DNA from: Alitta virens
Taxonomy: Eukaryota > Annelida > Polychaeta > Phyllodocida > Nereididae
Assembly: GCA_932294295.1 (NCBI GenBank)
Contig: OW028573.1
Location: 67,867,829 to 67,931,828 of the forward strand
Direction: 5' to 3'
Length of the DNA stretch: 64,000 nt
Position numbers and translations under genes: made by a program. A model generated the notes under the pieces. It saw nothing but the letters and a program-made list of their open reading frames with translations. It searched no databases and was not told the DNA's origin. This document shows, piece by piece, positions 49,241 through 61,264 of the stretch (positions are counted from its first letter, which is position 1; the number at the start of each line of letters is the position of its first letter).

Positions 49241-49505
49241 TGTTTCTTTCAACGTTGTCGTCGGTCTTGACGTGGCGCTGTCGTAACGTCGTACGTCCTG
49301 TCACGTGGCTTTTATTACGTCACAGAGCTTTTACGATGTCAATATGGCAGCAGAAGGTTGCCTGGTGTTGGTCGGCACTTCATTGTGGGCCTCAGAGCTA
49401 ACGTTAGCGTTTCATAAGGTCTTCAAATATTTAATAACGGAACATGTGATATGGACGGCGCAGTTAAAGGCAACCGCGATCCTTTGATTGCGCCGTTTAA
49501 GCGTT
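49241..49505. promoter_or_regulatory. CpG cluster with CRE-like and E-box sites, promoter candidate
   Basis: About 12 CpG fall in 49241-49321 and roughly as many again to 49505, the sharpest cluster in the window. Sites include TGACGTGG (49268-49275), TCACGTGGC (CACGTG E-box at 49302-49307) and TTACGTCAC (49315-49323). The last two are 7 bp apart, in the style of ATF/CREB and bHLH-zip promoters. A start codon in good context follows 20 bp downstream. There is no TATA box, as usual for CpG promoters. Direction is undetermined; an enhancer or unmethylated orphan island is possible. Confidence 0.45.
49344..49487 (+). CDS. Candidate small protein or first exon, unrecognised
   Basis: An ATG with A at -3 and G at +4 opens a 47-codon frame starting MAAEGCLVLVGTSLW and ending QLKATAIL before TGA. 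The first third is hydrophobic (residues 6-22), possibly a weak signal or membrane segment. The MAA start and the position just downstream of the CRE/E-box sites suit a real first exon. The frame could extend upstream in phase to an ATG at 49305. Donor-like GT sites inside it (AAG|GTCTTC near 49420) are poor. I recognise no family. Confidence 0.2.
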   Translation: MAAEGCLVLVGTSLWASELTLAFHKVFKYLITEHVIWTAQLKATAIL

Positions 49506-51069
49506 TGAGCAGCAGTTATTACATGAAATATTGCCATGCCCAGTATTGAATTATTGCCATGCCTGTTTCTTTTATACTGCCACCAAATGATGGGGTACTC
49601 AAACATTTTCTAGACAACTGAAATTATGCCAGTACTCATCGATTTGGCCAGGCATAATGTCTGTCAGGACGAATTAATGTTTTCGCCAAATTAGAAACAT
49701 TTTATGGCTGATCAGAATATTGGAGTCGTAAATTAAAATGTCTGATTTCCTCTTGTTTTTGAATTGAATTATGAGCTGGATTAAGTGCAGGTGTTGTATG
49801 GATAAGTGAACATAGGAATATTAATGGCTCCTACTGATTCATTACTCTGGCATTGCTGCTGCTGTCTTATATGGCATAAATCCCCATACATATGTATGGT
49901 ATGTATGGTATGCATTAACAAGAGAAATATTCCTTCACTGCTGCTCATGTGGTTTTCTTACAGGTTGTAGGATGCCTTTAAATGGATGGGGTTGCAACTA
50001 CTCCATTCAGGATCCTGGGTCATGTCCCTGCAGCTGAAGCCAGGATCAAAGGATGGCAGGTAGACTGTCGTCGGGATGAGGATGCACACATCCAATTTGC
50101 TCAGGATCAACTGAGCCAAGTGGCCGATGAGACCAGCAGCTGAGGAACGATCATCATCTTCCCATCTTCTTGTGCTGCTGATGACAATATGTTCTCTCCT
50201 GGACTCTCCATAGGTCCAGAGGGACCGAGGGAGGACCATGGAAGGTCAAGAAGAGGACAAGGCCCACCCAAGGTCATTTCCGCCACAGCATTTACATTTA
50301 ATAGCTCTGTCCTTCTGTCAGTTCACCAACCAAAACTCCGCTCAATGGCCTGATTCAGAGTTAGATATACATGGCTGACATAACCACCAGAGACCCAATA
50401 ACGGAATGACCCGTATATTGACCTAAATATTGACCTGTGGGGCTGAGGGCATAAAATGAATGGCCTTGAATGGGAAGCATGAATGCCTAGGATATGGCTG
50501 ACCTTGTAGACTCACGTACCCTGTGCAGCAATGTATGCAGGTCAGAAGGTCCTCTAGGTCGTATTGACCCAGCGCATGGCCCTCCAATGCATCATGGCCC
50601 TGTTGTGTCAGCCTTGATCAGAGATGAAAGAGGTCAGCTCAGTGCAGGAGGACAGCGCTGGCCAATTATCTCTTCACATATCCCACAGCTTGGGGGAATT
50701 GGCCAGAGTAGGCCAGAATCCTGCAATGCAGTTCCTATGTATGACTGTAGCTAATCAAATGACACATCTGAGCTGATAGCCCATCACCAAACTACATTTT
50801 CACGCTTTGCTGCAAAGCTTTCTGATATGAACCTCTCTCAGCAGCTAATATAATATCTGGGTGCCTAAGACCATTTATTCTGAGAATGGTCTCCGCTGTA
50901 TCATATCGTCATTTCCAACATTAACGCTGATTCTGCACCACATTTTCTGGACTGTTCTGGTGGCCCCTCTGATGCAAACAGTGACGTAGACTGTACCCAT
51001 GTAAGACTATATTAGAGGTACAGCCAATGACATGTGTCTTTTCTGATATGAATAAATGTCAATAAAAGC
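49506..51069. other. Non-coding stretch
   Basis: No supported gene; contains the palindrome at 49884-49899 and AATAAA words near 51050-51063 just before the AT microsatellite. Confidence 0.45.
49884..49899. repeat. 16-bp perfect palindrome
   Basis: CCATACATATGTATGG is self-complementary and is followed directly by two more TATGTATGG-type copies (to about 49912), making a small palindromic tandem. Confidence 0.6.
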
Positions 51070-51174
51070 CATATATATATATATATTTTTTTTTTTTCTT
51101 TTAATGACACATGTATCTTTTTGATGCTCTGCGGTCAATAAAATTCTATATATATATTCTATATATATATATAA
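51070..51174. repeat. (AT)n / poly-T / (TA)n microsatellite cluster
   Basis: (AT)n at about 51071-51085 runs into a poly-T stretch to about 51100, and after 45 bp of unique DNA with CAATAAAATTC come two (TA)n runs at about 51147-51174. An AATAAA just before each TA run hints at two retroelement 3' ends that died here, but no body is recognised. Confidence 0.75.
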
Positions 51175-54100
51175 TGTTCATGGACGTTTTTGTCACCTGT
51201 ACAGAAAGAACATTGTTTGAAAAAGTTGGAGGTATAACATGTCAGCCAGCCAACCATGTAGCAATGACCTTGGGGATGTCATTTCAGAACTGTTACCTTG
51301 TGCTGCTGGAGATTCCACCATCGTTGTGAGGTCTTCCTTCTCTTTTCGGTTTTCGATTCAAGATCGCATTTCCTCTTTAGAGAAATGTTGCATTCACATG
51401 TTGCCTTTCTCACACTGCCTTCATGTTCTTTGATTGGGAAAATGTCGACATGTGTAAGATGGATGAGGTCGAATGTTGGCAATGGTCTCAGCTTCCTCCA
51501 ACCGGGTTCCTCTTCTCAAGAGGTCGATGAAATACCATGTCTTTTGATGTGCTCATCATGTTATGGGAATTAGACAACAGTTTTCCATTAATAGATGAAA
51601 TGTCGACCTGGAGACTATCTCAGACTGTGGCATGATGGGAAAAGAAAGTGAGACGGTCCTTCCAGACTGGTGGGGTCTTTAACAACAGATGCCTCCAGAC
51701 AAGACCGAGGTAGTTGAAGATGCACACTGGCTGGGGTACTCCAGGGAGGTGGTGTATACGCTGAGCTGGTGTAAAGTGTGTGGCTGGAGGACATTGTGTC
51801 GAGCTCGAAACACCACCTGGAAGCACCCATTGTCAGAGCACAATTCACCATCACGTTTGTCAGGTATTTGCTGGTGAGTTTTTGTCAGAATAGGAAATGA
51901 CATCAGTAGTCAAGTAACACGAACCTCCAATATAATATTTCATGGCAGCATCCATCAATATAAAAATCCATGGTCCACACGGTTGGCAGTTTGTGGATCT
52001 GCTCGGGAGCTTTTAATGTTCAGTATGCAAACGAAGTTTGCATTTGATGAAAAAATGGTGCATAAAACAAACGAACACCTCTGACAGCAAGGTGGTGGCT
52101 TAATATGGATGGAAAATATTAGAAGTTTTCATGGCCATGTGAATAGTTCGAGGACTGCTCAATGGCGAGCTAGGTCGGCTTTCAACTTCAGAAAGCACAC
52201 ACTGTTAAATATCGATTTAAAGGTCGGCCTTTAATCGCACGAGGGAGGCAATTTTAAAGCTTTATCCAAAATCAAACAAGCCTGACTCTGACTCTGCAGT
52301 TAAACTCTTTTCCTTTTCTAAAGCAGAGAAATTCTGCAGATCAATAACCATATCTCCCTGTTATAACTGATTCATGTTTTCAGGTTTTGTTGTGGATTTG
52401 ATGTGGGCCACACTGCATTTTAGATCTTGGTTATTTCAGTTAGCACCATCCCCTCTGGCTCTTATTGCCTTCATTACAACTGATACGAGTCATTTTTGGC
52501 TCCATCCATTACTTGAGGTTCCTGTTTGCGCAGTTGAAGTTTGCGCATCAAACACCGGAAGTTGAAAAAATTCTGAGCCAGATGAGAAGTGCCATGCAGA
52601 ACACGCGGACTGCCTCCTATTACAGGCTCAGCGTTTTCGAAGTGACGAGAGCAATGCAAACAGGATGACTGGGCTCAGGTGGGCTTCTTTTCACTGGTAA
52701 ATGAATCAAAGGATATCATTACTTTTGAAAAGCCGTCAAACACAAATTGGCCCTGTGCGTATAAACAGTGGGTTAAAGAGTTTAAAGAGTTTCTCCCATC
52801 TAATCAAGCAAAGTTCATTGAGGCAGTGAGTGATGAAGGGATGCTGTGAAGACAGCACCAAGCAGCAGCAGCATCAGTACGGAGGCTGGCAGGCTGCTGC
52901 AGTCAGTATATGCTTGTGCGCCTAGGCTGCTTGCTCACAGCGCTCTCCGTGGCCAACTGCAACGCATCTCCGCCCGGCGGCTGCTGCAGCTGCTTCTCGT
53001 TTTATCCCATCCTCATCTTGAGGTCAGTCTTCTTCACAGGACACTTCTAGGATTACTCACGACCTGACGATTGCGGATTAGCTGATCGAACAGACTGAGA
53101 TTCGTGAGAGCAGGGCAGTAGTTGTTGCTGGTCGCTTTTTACCCACTCTGGAGACACTATTACTGGTTGATAGGAGTACGTAACCATGTAGGCATGCCGA
53201 CTGCTCCAATCTAAGGTGAGTACAGCTGCTGAAGAATTATGTAGGAGCTCGCTGGAAGATCATCCACCCAAACAAAATATTTTTCGTTTAGTTCTTTTAC
53301 TTTGGTGAATCAGACAAAGTCTGTAGAAAAGAAACATACATTCCAGGCAGATGCTTTTTGAGAGCTGTATGAATAACAGACACGCTGGCAAGGTGTACTA
53401 TCTTCTTTCCGCAGGGTGCCTTTCGTTTCTGCTCGGCTATTATTGGATACATCCTCTGCTCCCCACGTTCTTTGTATGCTGCTAGTATCTAGGTACCCTC
53501 AATGTTGTATAGGCAGCTCACTCTGGGTGCTAGAAGCCCAGCATTTGAGGAGAAAGGGAATGGAATGAGTTTCATGTTAAGCGTTGCTTTAATCAGCCAA
53601 CCAAGTTAGCGTCTGAGAAAACTCCATTCATCAATGGCTGCTGAGAAAAAAGGCACCATCTGCCTGGCAAACATTTGATGAATGTAGTTATCTTCCTTTA
53701 TTAATTGGAAATTTTAAGTAATTTACAACAGTTCATTTGATGCTGGAACGAAGCACAATTTATTAGTGTTCTGGCTCTGCTGTGAGGTTGGGGAAGGAGG
53801 GAGGACCATGGCTGTCGAAATGCTTTGAACGTGGCTTGTGAAAGTAAACGCTGAGTAATTACTGGCCTCTTCAGTTTCCAATGGAGGTGTCCATTTCGTG
53901 CAGTTTGATGGACAGTTACAGGGGCTTCATTTAATGGGTCTAGAGCTTGAATGCTTCAGTTGGAAACTGGCTCAGCGTTTCCTTGTTGCTCCAGTGCTAT
54001 GGTGAAATGGTGGTGCTGCCCGAATGCTTCTGTCTCCCGCCTTCTGTATTGGAGAGCTCCTAGCTGCACCAGCATTTGGGTGGGCGCGTCATCAGTAGCT

Positions 54101-57085
54101 GCTGAAAATTGTGAACATTACAAGCAGCCTGCAGTCATCCACCTGACACCTTTATTAACTGCAGTACTTTTGCAATAGCCTGCAGCAAATTGTTTTCAAC
54201 TTCGTAACATCGTCTTAAACAGCAGGTTCCTCAGGCAAGCCAATACTTGTGTATCAGCTGTGCTGGTTTCAACAGCGTTATTAATGTCATTTTCTATGCC
54301 AAATATGGATAATCGCAGGATTACAAATTACCTGTAACGTTAGAAGTTTGCTCCAATTCCCTCATCACTGTGAAGAGTCTCGTGTTTCTCTCATAGTACA
54401 TTTAATAGATCCACTAACATGAGATCACGACAGCTTTTCAAATTTTGTCCACGTCTCAATTCTCTAATTATCGTTTCTGATTATCAATGCATTGACTTAG
54501 ATCGACTTAACACGTTGTTAGACAGGTGTATATATTCCAAGTGCCTTTACATATTTTAATGTTTGTTTCAGCATATATATTTGGATTCATCTTATGTTTG
54601 TCAACCTGAATAATAGTGCATGCATGGTGTAATCTCTCCAGTCAGAAAATTGTAGTTTTTATGTGGACGTTGCTCTGCACATATTTGCCCAGGCAGCAGT
54701 CCCTGCAGATCTGCAGCATCACAGCTTGGTCCAAGTGACACTTGAAAGGACAGCCTGTGCAGAAACTGCTCCCCCCGCAGGGAACAAAGCTTACACCTGA
54801 AGGAATCGTTTCTCAGCATTGCTACTACAACTTCTAATCATCTCAGCTAATCATCACCTGCTTGAGTTACCATGGAAACAGTTGCGAACATCCAAGACGC
54901 TGTGTTCAATTATTCTCCTCACAAAGCATAGCAGCCAGTGAGAGGGATGTCTGCTTGGTAAATATAAGAGATTGTTACAATGCCCAACGAGTACTAAACA
55001 CCTGTTGTGGCAAACAATTTATGTTCCATATTGTATAGATCTGTGTCTATAGTGTGTCTATTTCACATACTTCCATGGTTATATCTAGGAATATTTAGAG
55101 ATAAATGTTCCTAGTATTCCTAGGTTGTATTTCGTTGAGAACACTGCCCACATGCGGGCTCCAGTTGTGGGCCACTCATGACCTTGTAACCTGGTCAACC
55201 CGCTCCCTTAACACGCGATTATAGCCTGCCCTAGGAAAGCTCACATGAGCCATAATAGATCCACAGGCGACTATTTCTCTTTGATGATTGCCATATTGCC
55301 TCCCATTTACCGACCTAGTCAGGACAAGAAAGGTTTGGGGCAGATAAGGGCACCCTGGCTTATACCCTGAGCAGGCAGAGATCAATCACAACCGGTAATG
55401 AAAAGGGGTGTTCATTTGGGCCATCCCGCCTGCCCCTTGCTACACGCAGGCCTTCACGTTCTGCAGTTGGCCTGCTGCAGCAGCAGCTGATGATGATGTG
55501 ATGATGTCCCTGATGACTTCCATGCAAAGCTCCCAGATCAACGTTTAGCTTGGCCGCAGGTTATGAGCCTTTGCAGACTGCTCTAAATTAGGCCCCAGCA
55601 TTAATCATTGTAATGTTATCTGCAGACATCTGTAGTGATCAAACATGCTCCAGTTATCCAATATCATATTAGCAACGGGCGGGCCATACCATAGCAAGAA
55701 CATCACACTATTCAAGGTTGAAATATTTGGTGTGGAAGGCAGAGATAACAGTCGTTGAAATAGTATGTGTGTAGAGAGAGAAAAGGGACGCACCCCAAAC
55801 ATTATCAGAGTGTGAATAGGACATGAAGGTTTAATCCTCAACAGCAGATTTATGCGTAGCACATAAGGCAGGGGTGCCGAGGCGGAAGTGTGATGTTGTC
55901 TGTTAGAGCAGGACAGGCGGACATAAAGCTAGGCAAACGGCTAGTTTATGATCATTGGTTGTTGGCCAGACAAAACCTGGCGTGCTTGGCAGGCAATGCT
56001 AGTGGAAGATAAAGCCATGGTATGGCGAGAGAAAACACCTCGTGCTGACATAACAGCCTGCATCTATTTGCCAGGTCCTGCTGCAGGTCCATCTCCCAGG
56101 TGCTGACAAGAATGCCCGGTCCGCAGGGTCCGCTCGGTCCGCTATGAGGCCTGAGAGGTCATCCCACACACGGCTTCCTGATTGGTCCATATTACACGTG
56201 GGCCAGGGACGCCATCAATCTTTGCAGGCCAATGATTGGCTGTTATTGCTAGTCCCTGGTGGCAGACCCCTCTGCTCACCTTGCTCTTTACTGTTCATCT
56301 GGTCACAGAGACAAAACATGAGCGATGGTCATTCTTTTCCATCGGACAGATGACCTTCGATCGACTGTGTGCCTTTGAAACAACGCCATCCCTCATTATC
56401 TGAATAAATATATATGGCCTTGAGACCGGCCCCTGAACACTGGAACTTCATTATCATTATTTTTCCATTTACTGCCAAAGCCATCTCTCCATTGTACGCA
56501 TGACCCGGTGTTCCAGGCTAATCCCCAGTCAATTAACCAAGCCTGTGTTGACTTGGGCCCCCTGGCCTGCTGTCCTCAAAATAGCTCCTTATTATGGCAA
56601 ACCTAAAGGTGGCATTCTTCATTCACTGTGGACCAATTGCCATTATAGACTTCTCTTTCAATCATTTCAAAGTCTTCCGTTATTTACATTATGGTAAATT
56701 GTAATAAAGCGAAGCACTAATTAGTCCGCCAGCAAGCGTGTAGGCCAATCGAATGCAGCAAGTCATGAATTATGTCTGTTATGTTGTGTATATTGTATAG
56801 GCAATTAGGTGAGTCTTTTTTCTTAGTATGTGTATGTTACATTATACACAGCAGACAGTACAGGTACGTCAGAGTAGTGAGTCAAATGCCTCCTGCAGCT
56901 GCATCTTGTCAAGTGCTCTTTTCTCAGACTAATTTCTCAGCCTGAGCTATTTGCTGCAGGGATGTCGACAGGGGAGCTGGTTTGGCTTGGAGAATCATGC
57001 AGATGGTTCTAACTAAGAAGCTGACGGACAACTGGCGTGTCAGGAGCCATCTGCAAAGTGTGTGTGGTATGAGGGATAAGATGCT
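51175..57085. other. Long non-coding stretch
   Basis: No supported gene in nearly 6 kb. Frames of 60-93 codons cluster at 51239-51903 on both strands without recognisable domains. Contains a CAG tract (52853-52877) and small GGTCCGC repeats near 56117-56142. Confidence 0.45.
52853..52877 (+). repeat. CAG-rich tract
   Basis: CAGCACCAAGCAGCAGCAGC followed by ATCAG. Interrupted simple repeat. Confidence 0.6.
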
Positions 57086-57120
57086 CAGCATCAGCAACAC
57101 CAGCAGCAGCAATAGCAGCA
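57086..57120 (+). repeat. CAG-rich tract
   Basis: CAGCATCAGCAACACCAGCA followed by further GCAGC and GCAAT words. One frame reads Ser/Asn-rich sequence; no domain. Confidence 0.6.
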
Positions 57121-58019
57121 TGGCAGCAATTGGAAGTGTGCAAAAGTTTGATGCACGAATTGGGAGTAATGCATATGCTTTATAGCAGTTGTAAGCAAGA
57201 GTTGGGCACATAAAGGGCATATATATACTATACAGAAAGTACTTGACCTCTAGGGAATTGTGCATTAATAGAAGGAGCATTGCACATGTCTACATGATGC
57301 ATGGTACAGCTGTTGGTGCAACATTGTAGGTTAGACAATACATCAATTAAGTGCCGCACCGAAGGCAGACATACTGTGACCTTCAGAAGGTCAAGTAAAT
57401 GTTGTATTGTGTGTACTTTGGTCCTTCTCACGTGTGTGGTCTTTGGCTAAGCAGTCCATGCAGGTCTCGTCACTTGCCACTTAAACGCATCCCAGAAGCC
57501 AGGCAAGCTGAAGAAGCTTCCTCCAAAGTCCACCTGGTATTACCTAAAGGTATGACCAGCATCTTGCCACTTACACCTTATCTGCATGGGGGAATTTTTT
57601 TGTCTTACCGTCTTTAGAGGGTCTGCTAGCTGAGTGTTCCAGGGCTCACATCATTAAGTCAGTTGGGCTGCAAAAAAATCGTGGGTTCTTGAGGAGCGTA
57701 GCAGTTTTTCAAGCTGCTTGGTAGAGCAGCTTTGGTGAACTTGCTATTCCTAGAGCGTTCTTGTGAAGATCAGGCTTGGAGAAACAGAGGAGCCGCTGTC
57801 GACCTCCTCACTAGGAGCTGTAGTGGGCAAGCATCACTTGAGACGGTTGCACCACACCGCCCAAGCACCCTCACACTTGCAAAAGACCCTGAGAACGTCT
57901 TGCAAACATGTGGCCCCAGATTGATGAGGCTGAAGGCATCACCCTGCCAAGCAATTTGGATAATTAATGTACTCAATTCTCGTCAAATGACGCAACATAA
58001 TTCGGAGCAATAGCTGTGA
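57121..58019. other. Non-coding stretch
   Basis: No supported gene; frames up to 93 codons (57732-58013) are unrecognised. Confidence 0.45.
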
Positions 58020-58260
58020 TGAAGGCAGCCGGGCCAGCCACAATGTGATGTGACTAGATGGGCCAGTGTCTCCGCCATAACAATGTTGTTTGATGACAAC
58101 CAATCAATCTCAATCACCCCGACCCAAACGAAAAAAATGAGACATCACGGGCTTGCGTGTCTTGGGCCAAATGAAATTACTGCAATCCCTGCAATGAGAG
58201 AATTTCTTTCTTTTATTAGCAAGACGCCGTGGCTTTTTAATCCGCTGTAGCGAACACAAG
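58020..58260. promoter_or_regulatory. Candidate regulatory block with SOX-type words
   Basis: About ten CpG in 240 bp. Contains CCACAATGTG, AACAATGTTG (SOX-type ACAAT cores), CAATCAATCTCAATCACC and TTTTAATCCGC (OTX/bicoid-type TAATCC). A TCCGCCATAACAATG segment resembles the one in the 42.4-kb block (TCCGCCATTTATC). Inference only. Confidence 0.2.
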
Positions 58261-58429
58261 AGGTTGCTTGGTAAGTAGAGTCCTGTAAGGCAAACGTTTG
58301 ATGATGGAATAAATTCTCTGGTTGCTCACAGACACAGCAACTCGCACGCACTGGCACTCTGCATTGATCCGCCAATTATCTTATACAAAATCTATAGGCA
58401 ACACAAACACTGCTGCAGGGCTGGCCTGT

Positions 58430-58462
58430 GGCTGGCTGCTATAGTTGGCTGCCCAGCCAGCC
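58430..58462. repeat. Hairpin with 9-bp perfect stem
   Basis: GGCTGGCTG (58430-58438) pairs with CAGCCAGCC (58454-58462) around a 15-nt loop. GC-rich and stable, but followed by no T run and linked to no gene. Confidence 0.45.
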
Positions 58463-58945
58463 TAGCTCTCTCATGAGCCTTGCAACATCGACAGTTCCTG
58501 CTTCAGCCGTCCTTCATAATGCCACAGTGGTCAATGCGTGGATGTTGGCACATCGCCTGATTTAGGCCCATTTAACACCGTCCAGGAAGTTGCACTAAGG
58601 CTACATCAGCTAGCTTCCATGCCTGCCTCATCTCATCATGGCATTAAAACTTGACAACCTTGTTCATTGATCAGATTGCAATTACATGAACCTTTGCCCA
58701 CAGGACACTACATGACCCACTCTATCACTGCGACATCTGACAAAGACTAGTGATGCCCAACACCAGTCACAACAGTAGCTTGGAGCCCCAATGCCTGCCA
58801 TTAACTGCATTTATTAGAAATGGCATCTAAATACCAATTACATATTGGTCCATTCAGAGACACTTCCACTGAGTTCCTGTACATGACCACAGTATTATTG
58901 TCCAATGGGTGATGCAGGTGTTTCTTCCAGGTAGACATCGAGAGG

Positions 58946-58989
58946 TCTCACATCCAGAGGTCTTATCCGCAGAGTCTCACATCCAGAGG
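58946..58989 (+). repeat. Short direct repeat, 15 bp at 29-bp spacing
   Basis: TCTCACATCCAGAGG occurs at 58946-58960 and again at 58975-58989; a third partial CCAGAGG-like word is absent. Local slippage product. Confidence 0.6.
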
Positions 58990-59819
58990 CCCCAGGCTTA
59001 CAGATGGCTGCAGCCTTGCTGGGTCGGATGCAAAGTCATTAGCAAAGTAGCAGAGGTTGTTACGATCAAAAGGTCATGAGTCAAGTATGGACGGAGGCCA
59101 TAGCTGCTAGGTCTTCCCCTAATGGTTGAACTGCAGACCGGCGGCCACCTACTCCATAAAGCCCCATTAAAGTTGTATGGGAGGATGGCCTAGCGTTGCC
59201 TGTGATTGCAAACTGCTGTTCGGCTGGAGCCAGTTCAAGACGCGCCTGATTGTGTTAGGCATGTCCTTTGTCGCAAGGGGCTGAGGTGCCGGGGGCATGC
59301 AATGCAGCTTCAAGGCATTCCAACCAAAGCCATTCTTTGCCATTTACCACCAGTCTTTATTGGACCAGCCAATGTGTCCCGGTCTTCAGGGACACCTCTA
59401 TCAGAACAGGACCATAGCAAGCACTGCCAAACTGGCAAGAAAGGAATGGAGATAGACAGCCAGACAGTGACAGAGACAGAGAAGGGCCATTGAGGAAAGA
59501 AGTAGTGCAAAGAAGGTGACCGACCTCCTGCGGTTAATGCCTTGAATCCTCCTTCAAAATAACATTGTCCCGTAAAGATAGTCTCGTGTCTCGTGAACAA
59601 TCTCATCTCAGGGCTATCAAATGATAACCGCCTGCAAAGTGGCGAACGCTATAGGATTACCTGCTCAGTTAGGCAAGCGCCGGGACCAGTAGGATTAGCT
59701 CCTCTGTCAGACGCTGCTTAATCGACACAGGCCCACTATGAACATTGCCTAGATAAGCTCATCTCATTAATCTCATTGTTACTCTCCTCTAAAAAAAATG
59801 ACAGTTCCATAGGCGCTCT

Positions 59820-60060
59820 TGGCTCTCCCCACCTAAATCTGCGTCAGGCAAACGGTTTCCACAATTCGCCCAGCGTTTAATTGGCCGTTTTAATGACACG
59901 CGTGAAGCCAGCTCTTTCTTTATGTATTTTTAAAAGTGATTTTTCGTGTCAGGTCTGGGGAGCCTTTGCCTTCTATTTTCATTGGCAAATTGACAAGACG
60001 ACTCTCTCTGTGTCTTTGTCTGTTTTGGGACATATTCGGACGCGGCCATTTGGATCTTGT
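59820..60060. promoter_or_regulatory. CpG-retaining, TAAT-bearing block, candidate enhancer
   Basis: I count 12 CpG from 59838 to 60048, against 2 in the next 240 bp of flank (60121-60360). Words include GCGTTTAATTGGCCG, TTTTAATGACACGCG, TTTTTAAAAGTG (MEF2-like), CATTGGCAAATTGAC and CGGACGCGGCCATTTGG. The dense mix of homeodomain, CCAAT-type and CpG words is the pattern seen in old conserved non-coding elements. A 79-codon frame crosses it (59881-60120) but lacks recognisable features. Confidence 0.3.
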
Positions 60061-61264
60061 CTTAAAAGCTTTCATGCTGGCAGTGCTGTTTGTTATCCTC
60101 ATTTTTTATTGAAATTATGAAACTGCAGTCATGGAGACCATGGGTGTTTTCAGTGTAGCACAATGGGCCTCTTGGAAATGTGACAAATCATAAATTAAAA
60201 ACTGAGATTGTATATAGATATATGGATTCCCAGAACACTATTCTGTAAATGTAAATGAAATTGAAAACTTTTCTGGAAGAGGACTCATCCAGCTGTCTGT
60301 AGAACGATTAAGTGTATTATCTCATTGTAAATGTATGCTATTGTATCAATCGACATATAGGGAGAGAATATGCACTGTTGCCAACTTGGCAGGCCCACAG
60401 AAGCATTGGCCATGTTCCGCAGGGAGACAGGCTGTTCGCTTGAGAGGCAACTACAAAGTACACGACTAGCCGTAGATGCTGTTATGAACCTCTACCGAAT
60501 TTGATCAGATCTTTGTCATGGGCTTACAGCTCTTTTGTAAGCACTTTAGATAGATATTCATCCCATCTACCATCTGCAGCAGTTGACATCACCAAATCAC
60601 CATCACAGCTTCTATCATCCACTATAGCCTCTTGCTAATTTGCAGAAGCTTTATTTACAAGCCTAGTTAATAACTGATTTATCACATCTACGTTGCTCAT
60701 TACAACTAAGCCAAACTCGGATGGCAGATAAAACTGGCCCTTATCTGCTTACAAAGCCTGTGAATGGGACCTGAAAGAACAATGAATTGTTCATCATCGC
60801 TTTATTAGCTCAGTTCTTTGTAAAGCCAGGATGGCTCTTCAGTCTAGCAAATGGGTTAAATGGTCTACAAGTCGTAAATTATCTTTGAAATTCCTCTTAT
60901 GAAAGTGATGTAAACATCATGATGCCGTTTAATGACGCTGCCTTGCAGTTTTATGACTGAGTAGCTTGGAAAAACCAAAGTAGGGCTGGAGCAAATTAGA
61001 TATATTATTGCATTATTCAGTGGTGTCAGCCAGGGAAGGCTTCAGTGGCCCACTATTTATTGTGTAGTGGCTGAAACAAAGGCAAAAGAGAGGGGCTTGC
61101 TGGCCTATCTTATGTGCTCATCTCTGTATATGAAGCCATGAATCAATGGTCTCTGGCAGCCAATCAGCTTGCCAATAGTCCGGCTGTCTAGTCAGGGTCT
61201 CCAACTGCCTCTGAACCACCTCAATGGATGCCACGGGATGCGCTCCTATATGAAGCTGATGATG
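60061..61264. other. Non-coding stretch
   Basis: CpG-poor, with no gene supported. A VPQGD word near 60410 was considered and rejected as an RT relic. Confidence 0.45.

Larger units (their letters stand above)
58261..59819. other. Non-coding stretch
   Basis: No supported gene. Contains a hairpin (58430-58462) and a short direct repeat (58946-58989). The plus frame at 59206-59493 has a faint resemblance to the LQ-x-VQNAA segment of CR1-like elements. Confidence 0.4.

Noticed and set aside
60395..60460. HVPQGDRLFA word
   Set aside because: Gly is replaced by His and the frame stops at once; short chance match.
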